Assembly: GCF_017315735.1 (NCBI RefSeq)
Contig: NZ_JAFLRK010000035.1
Location: forward strand, 1 to 38,445
DNA: 38,445 bases
Origin: Paracoccus shandongensis
GTDB lineage: Bacteria; Pseudomonadota; Alphaproteobacteria; Rhodobacterales; Rhodobacteraceae
Direction: 5' to 3'
A program made the translations under genes and the position numbers. The notes beneath the pieces were generated by a model. That model did no database searches and was not told where the DNA came from. It was given only the letters and a program-made list of their open reading frames with translations. Positions 1 to 8,206 of this stretch are shown here, piece after piece; positions within the stretch are counted from its first letter, which is position 1; each line of letters opens with the position of its first letter.

Positions 1-2
1 TC

Positions 3-221
3 CTGGCCGTCCTCGGCCCAGCCGGTCCGGCCCGCGCCTGCACCCCGCACGCCAGCAGCACGTTCTGCCCCGAGGCTTGGGTTGCGCAACCGACCGGGGG
101 GCGCGATACGGATGGGCAAGGCTTCGGGACGGACCCGGCCTTCGCGGGGCAGGACGGCATCCATGTCGAAGGGGCCGTCGTGATCGACGATCCGCCGCCG
201 GAGGCCGACGGGCAGTTGTGA
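3..221 (+). CDS. 3' end of a secreted hypothetical protein (partial)
   Basis: The frame is open from the window edge to a TGA at 219-221 and gives 72 residues. It begins inside what looks like the hydrophobic end of a signal peptide (LAVLGPAGPARA), followed by a short mature part with two cysteines (CTPHASSTFC) and an acidic, proline-rich tail. The start lies outside the window. I do not recognise the family. The frame was preferred over the overlapping frame because only this one gives a signal-peptide-like hydrophobic stretch followed by a normal, low-arginine composition. Confidence 0.45.
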   Translation: MAVLGPAGPARACTPHASSTFCPEAWVAQPTGGRDTDGQGFGTDPAFAGQDGIHVEGAVVIDDPPPEADGQL

Positions 222-383
222 GGGCGGCGGGCCGCTGGCCGGGGTGCAGGCTTTCCTCTGCACGCAGCCGCTCCTTGTGCCCGGCCGCGCCGGGCGATCC
301 GTCTTGCCCCCTCGGGGTCCATGACCATCCGCAGGTCGAGGCTGGCGGCGATGATGTCGCCCTGCGGCTCGACGATCTGCACG
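222..383. other. Unassigned stretch between the first gene and the permease remnant
   Basis: No intact gene is visible. The minus strand carries a short frame reading VQIVEPQGDIIAASLDL directly after the permease remnant breaks off. It looks protein-like but I cannot assign it to a family. The stretch is probably another remnant joined to the permease scrap. Confidence 0.3.
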
Positions 384-1033
384 CTTCGGGATGATCTCCA
401 GCCCGAAAAGAATGGCGTCCCGGATGGCGGCCAGGGGCAGTCGCAGCGCCAGCGAGACCGGGAACCTGTTCACCGAGGACAGGTAGATCAGCGTCCGCAG
501 GAAATCGCTGAGCGTCCACATGAACTGGAACAGCGCGACCGAGATCGGCGCGGGCGTCAGCATCGGCACCACGATGAACAGCAGCACCTGCCAGGACTTC
601 GCGCCGTCCACGCGCGCGGCTTCCTCCATGTCGCGGGGGATCGACCGCAGGAACTGCACCGGCATGAAGACGAAGAACGCGTCCCCCGCAAAGGCCGAGG
701 GCAACCACAGCGGCAGAAAGGTGTCCAGCCAGCCCATTCCGGAAAACAGCAGGTATTGCGGGATGCGCGTCACGCCATTGGGCAGCAGCAGCGAGGCGAT
801 CAGGATCTTCTTGCCGGGAAAGTCGAACCGGGCGAAACCGTAGGCCACCGCCGCGTGGGAGATCACGGTAAAGACCGTCTTCGGCAGGATGATCAGGAAT
901 GTGTTCCAGAAGAACCGCCCGAAGGTACAGAGGGTCGAGGTCCGCCATCCCGCGATGTAACCCGACAGCGTGGGGTTCTGGGGAATGAAGCCGGCGAGGC
1001 GAAGATCTCCTCGTTCGTCTTGAAGGACGCGCG
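384..1033 (-). pseudogene. Sugar ABC transporter permease (MalG type), truncated at both ends and frameshifted
   Basis: Read on the minus strand, this encodes the middle of a carbohydrate ABC transporter inner-membrane subunit. It begins SFKTNEEIFASP, then has a one-base slip near 992. It continues GFIPQNPTLSGYIAGW, FGRFFWNTFLI, several membrane segments, and the cytoplasmic EAA-type loop MEEAARVDGAKSWQVL that docks on the ATPase. The N-terminal membrane helix is missing because a stop codon and foreign sequence lie directly upstream at the junction with the aldolase gene. The C-terminal 50 or so residues normal for the family are replaced by unrelated sequence after about 384. It cannot make a working permease. 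No partner transporter genes lie next to it. Confidence 0.8.
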
Positions 1034-3015
1034 TCACCAACTATGGCGGCGGCAACACCAGCGCCAAGGTCATGGAGACCGATCCGCTGACGGGCGATCC
1101 GGTCGAGGTGCTGTGGGTCAAGGGTTCGGGCGGCGACATCGGGTCGATGGGCATGGACGGCTTCGCCACGCTGTACATGGACGCGTTGCGCGCGCTGAAG
1201 GCCAAGTATCGCGGCCCCGCGCATGAGGACGAGATGGTGGCATACCTGGCCCATTGCACCTTCGGGCTGAACCCGCGCGCGGCCAGCATCGACACGCCGC
1301 TGCACGCCTATGTGCCGCGTGCCCATGTCGATCACGTCCATTCGGATGCGATCATCGCCATCGCCGCATCGGTCAATTCGCGGGAACTCACGCGGCAGAT
1401 CTTCGGGGACGAGATCGGCTGGCTGCCCTGGAAGAAGCCCGGCTATGAACTGGGGCTGTGGCTGGAAAGGTTCGCGACCGAGAACCCGCAGGCCAAGGGC
1501 TGCGTGCTGGAAAGCCACGGGCTGTTCACCTGGGCGGATGATGCCAAGGAGTGCTACCTGACCACGCTGGCGATCATCAACAAGGCGGCCGACTGGCTGG
1601 ACCGCACCACCGGCGGCAAGCCCGCCTTCGGGGGCGCCGCCCGTCCCACCCTGCCGCCCGCGCAGCGCCGCGACATCGCCGCGCGGCTGATGCCCGCGAT
1701 CCGTGGGCTGATTTCCAGGGACCGCCACAAGGTCGGCCATTTCGACGACGGGGCTGCGGTGCTGGAGTTCGTGGGGTTCGCGATGCTGGAGACGCTGGCA
1801 CCCTTGGGCACCTCCTGCCCCGACCATTTCCTGCGCACCAAGATCCGCCCGCTGGTGGTGGATTTCGACCCCGCCAACCCAGACCTGGACGCGACGATGG
1901 CGGGCCTGGAAAAGGCCGTGGCCGATTACCGCGACGATTACGCCGCCTATTACGACCGCTGCAGGCACCCCGACAGCCCGGCCCTGCGCGATCCGAACGC
2001 GGTGGTCTATCTGGTGCCCGGCGTCGGCATGATCACCTTTGCGGCGGACAAGGCCACGGCGCGGATCTCGGGCGAGTTCTACGTCAACGCCATCAACGTG
2101 ATGCGCGGGGCGTCGGCGGTTTCCACCTATCAGGGCCTGCCGGAACAGGAGGCCTTCGACATCGAATACTGGCTGCTGGAGGAAGCGAAGCTTCAGCGGA
2201 TGCCGAAACCGAAATCGCTGGCGGGCCGGGTGGCGCTTGTCACCGGCGGCGCGGGCGGGATCGGGGCGGCCACGGCGGAACGCTTCCTGCGCGAAGGGGC
2301 CTGCGTGATGCTGGCCGACATTGATGAGGCCGCGCTGAAGACAGCCCATGAGGGGCTGGCAAAATCCTTTGGCCGCGACGTGGTGCGGTCGGTCCCCATG
2401 AACGTCACCGACGAACATCAGGTCGCGCGCGCCTATGCCGAACTGGCGGTGGAATTCGGCGGCATCGACATCCTGGTGTCGAACGCGGGCATCGCCTCGT
2501 CCGCGCCCATCGAGGACACCTCGCTGGCCTTGTGGAACAGGAACATGGACATCCTGTCCACCGGCTATTTCCTTGTCTCGCGCGAGGCGTTCCGCACCTT
2601 CCGCGCCCAGGGCATCGGCGGGTCGGTGGTCTTCGTGGCCTCGAAGAACGGCTTGGCCGCCAGCCCCAACGCCAGCGCCTATTGCACCGCCAAGGCCGCC
2701 GAAATCCACCTGGCCCGCTGCCTCGCCCTGGAAGGGGCCGAGGGCGGCATCCGCGTCAACGTGGTTAATCCCGACGCAGTGCTGCGCGGCTCGCGCATCT
2801 GGGAAGGCGAATGGCTGGACCAGCGCGCCGCGACCCACGGCACCGACAAGGAGGGGTTGGAGGAGATGTATCGCAAGCGGTCCCTGCTGAAACGGTCGGT
2901 CCTGCCCGAGGACATTGCGGAAGCGGTCTATTTCTTCGCCTCGGACCTGTCGGCGAAATCGACGGGCAACATCCTCAACGTGGACGCGGGCAACGTCCAG
3001 GCCTTCACGCGGTGA
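1024..3015 (+). pseudogene. rhaD: Bifunctional rhamnulose-1-phosphate aldolase / L-lactaldehyde dehydrogenase, 5' truncated
   Basis: This is the RhaD/YuxG-type fusion used for L-rhamnose. A class II aldolase domain splits L-rhamnulose-1-phosphate into dihydroxyacetone phosphate and L-lactaldehyde, and a C-terminal short-chain dehydrogenase oxidises the lactaldehyde. Zinc-binding HVDHVH lies near 1324-1341 and ESHG near 1513. The SDR part has the TGGAGGIG dinucleotide motif near 2245 and an active-site Tyr-x-x-x-Lys (YCTAK) near 2680. Homology is in frame from RVTNYGGGNTSAKV (1030 on), but a TGA at 1021-1023 precedes it and the first 40 or so family residues are absent. A shortened protein from the ATG at 1072 would lack part of the aldolase. 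The gene is followed closely by rhaI. I treat it as a truncated gene. The dehydrogenase half is intact. Confidence 0.75.
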
Positions 3016-3020
3016 CCGCC

Positions 3021-4255
3021 ATGATCGACAGGACCATCATCGAGGCCGGAAACGCCGCCCGCACCGCCGACCTGACCGCCGATTACGACGCTCTGGGGGC
3101 GCGGCTTGCGCGCCGGGGCGTGGACATCGAGGCGCTGACCACCCGCGCCATGGGGTTCGGCGTGGCCGTGCCAAGCTGGGGCACCGGCACCGGCGGCACG
3201 CGTTTCGCGCGCTTTCCCGGCGCGGGCGAACCGGCGGGCATCATGGACAAGCTGGAGGATTGCGGCGTGATCCATGCGCTGACCGCCGCCACGCCGCGCG
3301 TCAGCCTGCACATCCCCTGGGACAAGGCCGACCCCGCCCTGCTGGTTGAGAAGGCGGAAGAAGTCGGGCTTGGCTTCGACGCCATGAACTCCAACACGGC
3401 TCGCTGTCCCACACCGACGCCGCGACCCGCCGGCAGGCCATCGAGCATAACCTGGAATGTATCGAGATCGGCCGGGCCATCGGGTCGCGCGCGCTGACGG
3501 TCTGGATCGGCGACGGGTCGAACTTTCCGGGCCAGACCAGCCTGTCGCGGCAGTTCGACCGTTATCTGGACTCGATGAAGGCGATCTATGCCGGGTTGCC
3601 CGACGATTGGCGGCTGTTTTCCGAACACAAGATCTATGAACCCGCCTTCTATTCGACCGTGGTGCAGGACTGGGGCACCAGCCTGATGACCGCGCAGGAA
3701 CTAGGCCCCAAGGCGCAATGCCTGGTGGACCTGGGCCACCACGCCCCTAACGTCAACATCGAGATGATCGTGGCCCGCCTGGTCCGCGCGGGCAAGCTGG
3801 GCGGCTTCCACTTCAACGACAGCAAGTATGGCGACGACGACCTGGACAGCGGCACCATCGAGCCCTTCCGCCTGTTCCTGGTCTGGAACGAACTGGTGGA
3901 ACTGGAAAACACCCCCGGCCTCGACCTGGCGCACATGATCGACCAGAGCCACAACGTCACCGACCCCATCGAAAGCCTGATCGTCTCGGCCGTGGAAATC
4001 CAGCGCGCCTATGTGCAGGCCAGCCTTGTGGACCGCGCGGCGCTGGCGGGGTTCCAGGCGGACAACGACGCGCTGATGGCGGCGGCGACCCTGCGCACGG
4101 CCTTCCGCACGGATGTCGAACCGATCCTGCAAATGGCGCGGCTGCGCGCGAGCGCGGCGATCGACCCGATCGCCGCCTATCGCGCCTCGGGCTGGCGGGC
4201 GCGGGCGGCCGAGCGGCGGCCCAGGGCCAGCGGCGGGGGCGGCGGGATCGTCTAG
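3021..4255 (+). pseudogene. rhaI: L-rhamnose isomerase, broken by a small internal deletion and frameshift
   Basis: This is the RhaI-type isomerase that converts L-rhamnose to L-rhamnulose. It starts at ATG 3021, five bases after the rhaD stop. The first frame runs to GLGFDAMNSN (about 3395). The reading then jumps to another frame that continues GSLSHTDAATRRQAIEHN at about 3398 and runs to the stop at 4255. Relatives have about 13 residues between these blocks, so about 40 bases that are not a multiple of three appear to be lost. Downstream motifs are intact: the metal-site region EHKIYEPAFYSTV, DLGHHAPNVNIEM and FHFNDSKYGDDD. As written the gene makes a truncated protein of about 158 residues. 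The alternatives are an assembly or base-calling error. The deleted length makes a simple homopolymer error unlikely. Confidence 0.75.
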
Positions 4256-4281
4256 GAACGACGGCGGAACGCACCGGACCA

Positions 4282-4317
4282 GCCACCACCCGCATCGCGC
4301 GGGCGGTGGCTTTTCTT
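4282..4317 (+). terminator. Rho-independent terminator after rhaI
   Basis: A 12-bp stem (GCCACCACCCGC paired with GCGGGCGGTGGC, one mismatch) around a 5-base loop is followed by TTTTCTT. It sits 27 bases after the rhaI stop and just before the convergent end of the isocitrate dehydrogenase gene. Confidence 0.75.
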
Positions 4318-4327
4318 GCTGTCGCCC

Positions 4328-6550
4328 TCAGCCGATGATCCGCACGAAGGTGCCCGAGGGGCGCATCACCGCATCGACCTTGGCGGGGTCGGTGTGGTAA
4401 TAGCCGCCCAGATCGGCGGGCTTGCCCTGCCCCGCCGCCAGTTCGGCCACGATGGTGGCCTCGTTCTCGGCCAGGGCCTTGGCGATGGGGGCGAAGTGGC
4501 GGGCCAGATCGGCGTCCGCCGTCTGCGCGGCCAGCGCCTGCGCCCAGTACAGCGCGAAATAGAAGTGGCTGTCGCGGTTGTCGGTCTGCCCGGCCTTGGC
4601 CAGGGGCGAGCGGTTGTTGTCCAGCACGCCCTGGGTCGCGGCATCGACCGCCTCGCCCAGGATGCGGGCCTTGGCGTTGCCCGTGGCCTCGGCCAGGAAC
4701 TTCAGGCTTTCGCCAAGCGCGCAGAACTCGCCCAGCGAATCCCAACGCAGGTGGTTTTCCTCCATGATCTGCTGGACGTGCTTGGGGGCGGAACCGCCCG
4801 CGCCGGTCTCGAACATGCCGCCGCCGTTCATCAGCTTGACGATGGACAGCATCTTGGCGCTGGTGCCCAGTTCCAGGATCGGGAACAGGTCGGTCAGATA
4901 GTCGCGCAGGACGTTGCCGGTGATGGCGATGGAGTTTTCGCCCTTGCGGATGGTTTCCAGCGACAGCCGGGTCGCCTCGCGCGGGGGAAGGATTTGGAAC
5001 CTGTCCGACACGCCCTCGGCTCCCAGGATGGGGGTGACGTATTTGATCAGTTCCGCGTCATGGGCGCGGTCGGCGTCCAGCCAGAAGATCGCCTGGCACC
5101 CCTCGGCCTTCTGGCGGGAAATCGCCAGCCGCACCCAGTCCTCGATGGCCGCCTGCCGGGTCGAGGCCGCGCGCCAGATGTCGCCCGCCCGCACCTTGTG
5201 CCGGTGCAGCACGTCGCCATTGGCCAGCACGATTTGCACCGTGCCGTCATGCGGGATCTGGAAGGTGGTCGGGTGCGATCCGTATTCCTCGGCCTTCTGG
5301 GCCATCAGGCCGACGTTCTGCACCGTGCCCGCGCTTGCCGGATCCAGCGCGCCGGTTTCCTTGAAATAGCGCACCGCTTCCTCATAGACCGCGGCGTAAG
5401 AGCTGTCGGGGATCACGCAGTTGGTGTCCGCAGCCTTCCCGTCCGGCCCCCACCCCTTGCCGCCCGCGCGCAGCAGCGCCGGCATCGAGGCGTCGATGAT
5501 CACGTCCGAGGGCACATGCAGGTTGCTGATGCCCTTGTCCGAATTGACCATGTACATCGGCGGCCGGTCGGCCAGGACCGCGTCGATCTCGGCCCGGATG
5601 GCTTGCCCCCCGGGCATGTCGGCCACCCGCTCCAGCAGGGTGCCGAGGCCCGAGTTCGGGTCCACCCCCGCCGCCTCCAGCGCCGCGCCATGCTTGTCGA
5701 ACACGGGCTTCAGGAACTGCTTCACCGCATGGCCGAAGATGATCGGGTCCGACACCTTCATCATCGTGGCCTTCAGGTGGATCGAGAACAGGATGCCCTC
5801 GCGCTTGGACACCTCGATCTGTTCGGCCAGAAAGGCGTCCAGCGCCCGGGCCGACATGAAGGTGGCGTCCACCACCGTGCCTGCCGGATAGGCCACGCCG
5901 TCCTTTAGCACGGTGACGGACCCGTCATCCGCCACCAGCTCGATGCGCGCCTTGCCGGCCTGCGCTTCGGACAGGGTGGCCGAAATCTCGTTCGTGCGGA
6001 AATCGTCGCCCGACATGGTGGACACGCGCGTCCTGCTGTCCGCCGACCACGTGCCCATCGAATGGGGGTTGGCCTTTGCATAGTTCTTGACCGCCACCGC
6101 CGCGCGCCGGTCCGAGTTTCCTTCGCGCAGCACCGGGTTCACCGCCGATCCCTTGATGGCGTCGAAGCGGGCGCGGATGTCGCGTTCCGCGTCGGTCGCC
6201 GGTTCCTCGGGATAGTCGGGGATGTCATAGCCCTGGGCCTGCAATTCCTTCACCGCCGCCACCAGCTGGGGAACCGAGGCGCTGATGTTGGGCAGCTTGA
6301 TCACGTTGGCCGTGGGCGTCTTGACCAGTTCGCCCAGTTCCGCCAGGTCGTCGGACTGGCGCTGCGCCTCGGTCAGGCGTTCGGGGAAGGCCGCGATGAT
6401 CCGCCCGGCCAGCGAGATGTCGCGCGTGCCCACCGTGATCCCCGCCGCCAAGGCAAAGGCCCGGATGATCGGCAAAAGCGAGGCCGAGGCGATTTGCGGG
6501 GCTTCGTCAACCTTGGTGTAGATGATGTCAGGGGCGGGCAGATCAGCCAT
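4328..6550 (-). CDS. icd: Isocitrate dehydrogenase (NADP), monomeric type
   Basis: This is the monomeric (about 740-residue, IDH-II) enzyme that oxidises isocitrate to 2-oxoglutarate and CO2 with NADP in the TCA cycle. The 740-residue length matches the family. Recognisable blocks are the N-terminal [14 protein letters not shown], the substrate-binding REGNSDRRA around residue 140, [20 protein letters not shown] in the middle, and the C-terminal GSAPKHVQQ and [14 protein letters not shown]. Start at ATG 6550, with AGG about 10 bases upstream. The gene stands alone and faces the rhamnose genes, sharing the terminator region. It is unrelated in sequence to the dimeric Icd of E. coli. Confidence 0.95.
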   Translation of the reverse strand: MADLPAPDIIYTKVDEAPQIASASLLPIIRAFALAAGITVGTRDISLAGRIIAAFPERLTEAQRQSDDLAELGELVKTPTANVIKLPNISASVPQLVAAVKELQAQGYDIPDYPEEPATDAERDIRARFDAIKGSAVNPVLREGNSDRRAAVAVKNYAKANPHSMGTWSADSRTRVSTMSGDDFRTNEISATLSEAQAGKARIELVADDGSVTVLKDGVAYPAGTVVDATFMSARALDAFLAEQIEVSKREGILFSIHLKATMMKVSDPIIFGHAVKQFLKPVFDKHGAALEAAGVDPNSGLGTLLERVADMPGGQAIRAEIDAVLADRPPMYMVNSDKGISNLHVPSDVIIDASMPALLRAGGKGWGPDGKAADTNCVIPDSSYAAVYEEAVRYFKETGALDPASAGTVQNVGLMAQKAEEYGSHPTTFQIPHDGTVQIVLANGDVLHRHKVRAGDIWRAASTRQAAIEDWVRLAISRQKAEGCQAIFWLDADRAHDAELIKYVTPILGAEGVSDRFQILPPREATRLSLETIRKGENSIAITGNVLRDYLTDLFPILELGTSAKMLSIVKLMNGGGMFETGAGGSAPKHVQQIMEENHLRWDSLGEFCALGESLKFLAEATGNAKARILGEAVDAATQGVLDNNRSPLAKAGQTDNRDSHFYFALYWAQALAAQTADADLARHFAPIAKALAENEATIVAELAAGQGKPADLGGYYHTDPAKVDAVMRPSGTFVRIIG

Positions 6551-6593
6551 GTCGTGAACCTGTCTTGCAAAAGGTGGTTTCGGTATCCGTGCC

Positions 6594-6833
6594 TTAGCAG
6601 AGGATCCGGGCGGCGTCAGCGCCCCACCGCACCCGCCACGCGGTTTCCTGCGCGCGGGCCGCGATGGCAGGGGCCGCCCGCGCGCCCCTCGGGGCGACGA
6701 TGCCGAAGACGGCGTCAGCAGGGCACGCGATCAGGACGCCCCGCCCCGAAGCCCGGCCAGAGAGGCCCAAGACGCAGCCGCTGACGGCCAGCATGACGGT
6801 GAGGGCTGTCACAGGCGTCAGGGACGGGGGCAT
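6594..6833 (-). CDS. Possible small lipoprotein, hypothetical
   Basis: An open frame of 79 residues starts [20 protein letters not shown]. It has a hydrophobic stretch ending in a lipobox-like V-S-G-C, then an alanine/arginine-rich mature part with two more cysteines. There is no basic n-region and no clear ribosome binding site, and I recognise no family. It lies between the FAH gene and icd on the same strand. A chance frame in GC-rich intergenic DNA is a real alternative. Codon-position GC or homologues would decide. Confidence 0.3.
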   Translation of the reverse strand: MPPSLTPVTALTVMLAVSGCVLGLSGRASGRGVLIACPADAVFGIVAPRGARAAPAIAARAQETAWRVRWGADAARILC

Positions 6834-6857
6834 CGCGCGTTCGCGCCGCGGCAGGGC

Positions 6858-7568
6858 TCAGACCACGGTGACCGTGATGTCGTCCACGCCCTCGACATGG
6901 CCGGTCATCACGTCGCCGCGCACCACCGCGCCGACGCCCGCCGGGGTGCCCGCGAAGATCACGTCGCCGGGGCGCAGCGCGAACAGGCGCGACAGATGGG
7001 CGATCATTTCCGGCACCTTCCAGATCATCTGGTTCAGGTCGCCTTCCTGGCGCGTCCGGCCATTCACGGCAAGGCGGATCGCGCCCTGCGCGGGATGGCC
7101 CACCTCGGACACCGGGTGGATGGCCGAACAGGGGGCCGAGGCCTCGAAGGATTTTCCCGTTTCCCAGGGACGGCCCATCTTCTTGGCCTGGCCTTGCAGG
7201 TCGCGCCGGGTCATGTCCAGGCCCACGCCATAGCCGAAGACGCAGTCCAGCGCCTTGTCCAGCGGGATGTCGGTGCCGCCCGATTTCAGCGCCACGACCA
7301 GTTCGATCTCGTGATGCACGTCGTTCGTTTCCGGGGGATAGGGAAAGTCCTTGCCGGGCGGAAGGATCGAATCGGGGTTCTTCTGGAAGAAGAAGGGCGG
7401 TTCCTTGTCGGGGTCGTGGCCCATCTCGATGGCGTGGTCGGCGAAGTTGCGGCCCACGCAATAGATGCGGCGCACGGGAAACAGCTTGTTGCTGCCCGCC
7501 ACCGGGATGGTGGGCGTGGGTTCGGGCGCAAAGACATAATCGGCCATCGGGGTCATCTCGTTCATCAT
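6858..7568 (-). CDS. FAH-family hydrolase, probable fumarylpyruvate hydrolase
   Basis: A 236-residue member of the fumarylacetoacetate hydrolase superfamily, most like the NagK-type enzymes that split fumarylpyruvate into fumarate and pyruvate in the gentisate pathway. It shows FPVRRIYCVGRNFADHAIEMG, the DP..EPPFFFQKNPDS segment, the metal-binding HHEIELVVAL, FGYGVGLDMTRRDLQ, and the C-terminal RPGDVIFAGTPAGVGAV that is diagnostic of the fold. Start at ATG 7568 (a second ATG follows at once), with AGGAG 5 bases upstream. Neither gentisate dioxygenase nor maleylpyruvate isomerase is nearby, so the substrate is inferred from the subfamily. The tail of another minus-strand frame overlaps its start, hinting at a former operon partner. 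Confidence 0.85.
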   Translation of the reverse strand: MMNEMTPMADYVFAPEPTPTIPVAGSNKLFPVRRIYCVGRNFADHAIEMGHDPDKEPPFFFQKNPDSILPPGKDFPYPPETNDVHHEIELVVALKSGGTDIPLDKALDCVFGYGVGLDMTRRDLQGQAKKMGRPWETGKSFEASAPCSAIHPVSEVGHPAQGAIRLAVNGRTRQEGDLNQMIWKVPEMIAHLSRLFALRPGDVIFAGTPAGVGAVVRGDVMTGHVEGVDDITVTVV

Positions 7569-7907
7569 CTCGCTCCTGCGGAGTATGCGATGCGTTTCTC
7601 GGCGTTTTCAACGATCGCCGGCAGCACCATGGCGGCGGCGAACAGGATGATCTTGCACAGGATCGTGGCGGGCGAGGCGCCATGGGGCCGCGCCCTGTCG
7701 ATGATCCTGACCCGGCCCATCATCACGCCCAGGGGCACGCCACGCCGACGGCAAGCCGCCTGGCCGACCAGGGCATCCCCTTCGACGCCGCGCGGTCATG
7801 GTCATCCTGCCTTTCCCTGGCGAACTCAGGGGAAGGATTGACCATGATGCCGGTCCTGTCCCGAAAGCGCCTTGAAACATTCCTGAATCCGTCAGCATGG
7901 CGCGACG
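7569..7907 (-). other. Gap with a possible 3' gene remnant upstream of the FAH gene
   Basis: No intact gene is seen. On the minus strand a frame from about 7723 ends KIILFAAAMVLPAIVENAEK and stops at a TGA that overlaps the FAH start codon (ATGA-like coupling). It looks like the membrane-segment end of a lost operon partner, but I cannot name a family. Other frames here are arginine- and proline-rich and look non-coding. Confidence 0.3.
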
Positions 7908-8114
7908 CTACAGCGACACCTCGCGCCGGTCGGCGTGGCGGCACAGCCATCGCCGCACCTGCCATTCGGGGTGATCCTGCTGCCAAGGGGCAAGGGCGGC
8001 CTGCCCGCTGATCGTGCAGGTCATCAGCGACACCTCTCGGCCGTCGAACAGAAGCGAGAAGTCCTTGCAGACCGGCCCGGTAGTCAGGCAGGCCGAGATC
8101 AAAAGCTCGATCAT
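7908..8114 (-). CDS. Small conserved hypothetical protein (68 residues)
   Basis: The frame starts MIELLISACLTTGPVCKDF, has a central EVSLMTC and WQQDHPEW, and ends near RRWLCRH. Three or four spaced cysteines and the tryptophan-rich end resemble small uncharacterised proteins common in Rhodobacterales, as far as I recall. Start at ATG 8114 is supported by AAGGA 8 bases upstream. The mildly hydrophobic N-terminus could be a short signal sequence, but it lacks basic residues. The gene is monocistronic as far as can be seen. Function unknown. Confidence 0.65.
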   Translation of the reverse strand: MIELLISACLTTGPVCKDFSLLFDGREVSLMTCTISGQAALAPWQQDHPEWQVRRWLCRHADRREVSL

Positions 8115-8206
8115 GATGACAATCCTTGATGACAACGCATGGGTCATGGCTGGCGCGATCCAGCCACGGGGCCAAGGATCGGCCACCGCCGGGGCCGGTT
8201 CATCCA

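Noticed and set aside
321..1226. Long plus-strand open frame (about 300 codons)
   Set aside because: It is the antisense shadow of the permease remnant and runs into rhaD; its translation is Arg/His/Gln-rich with no family resemblance.
4316..5908. Plus-strand open frame of about 530 codons opposite icd
   Set aside because: Mirror frame of the isocitrate dehydrogenase gene; high-GC third-position effect, no ribosome site, composition unlike real proteins.
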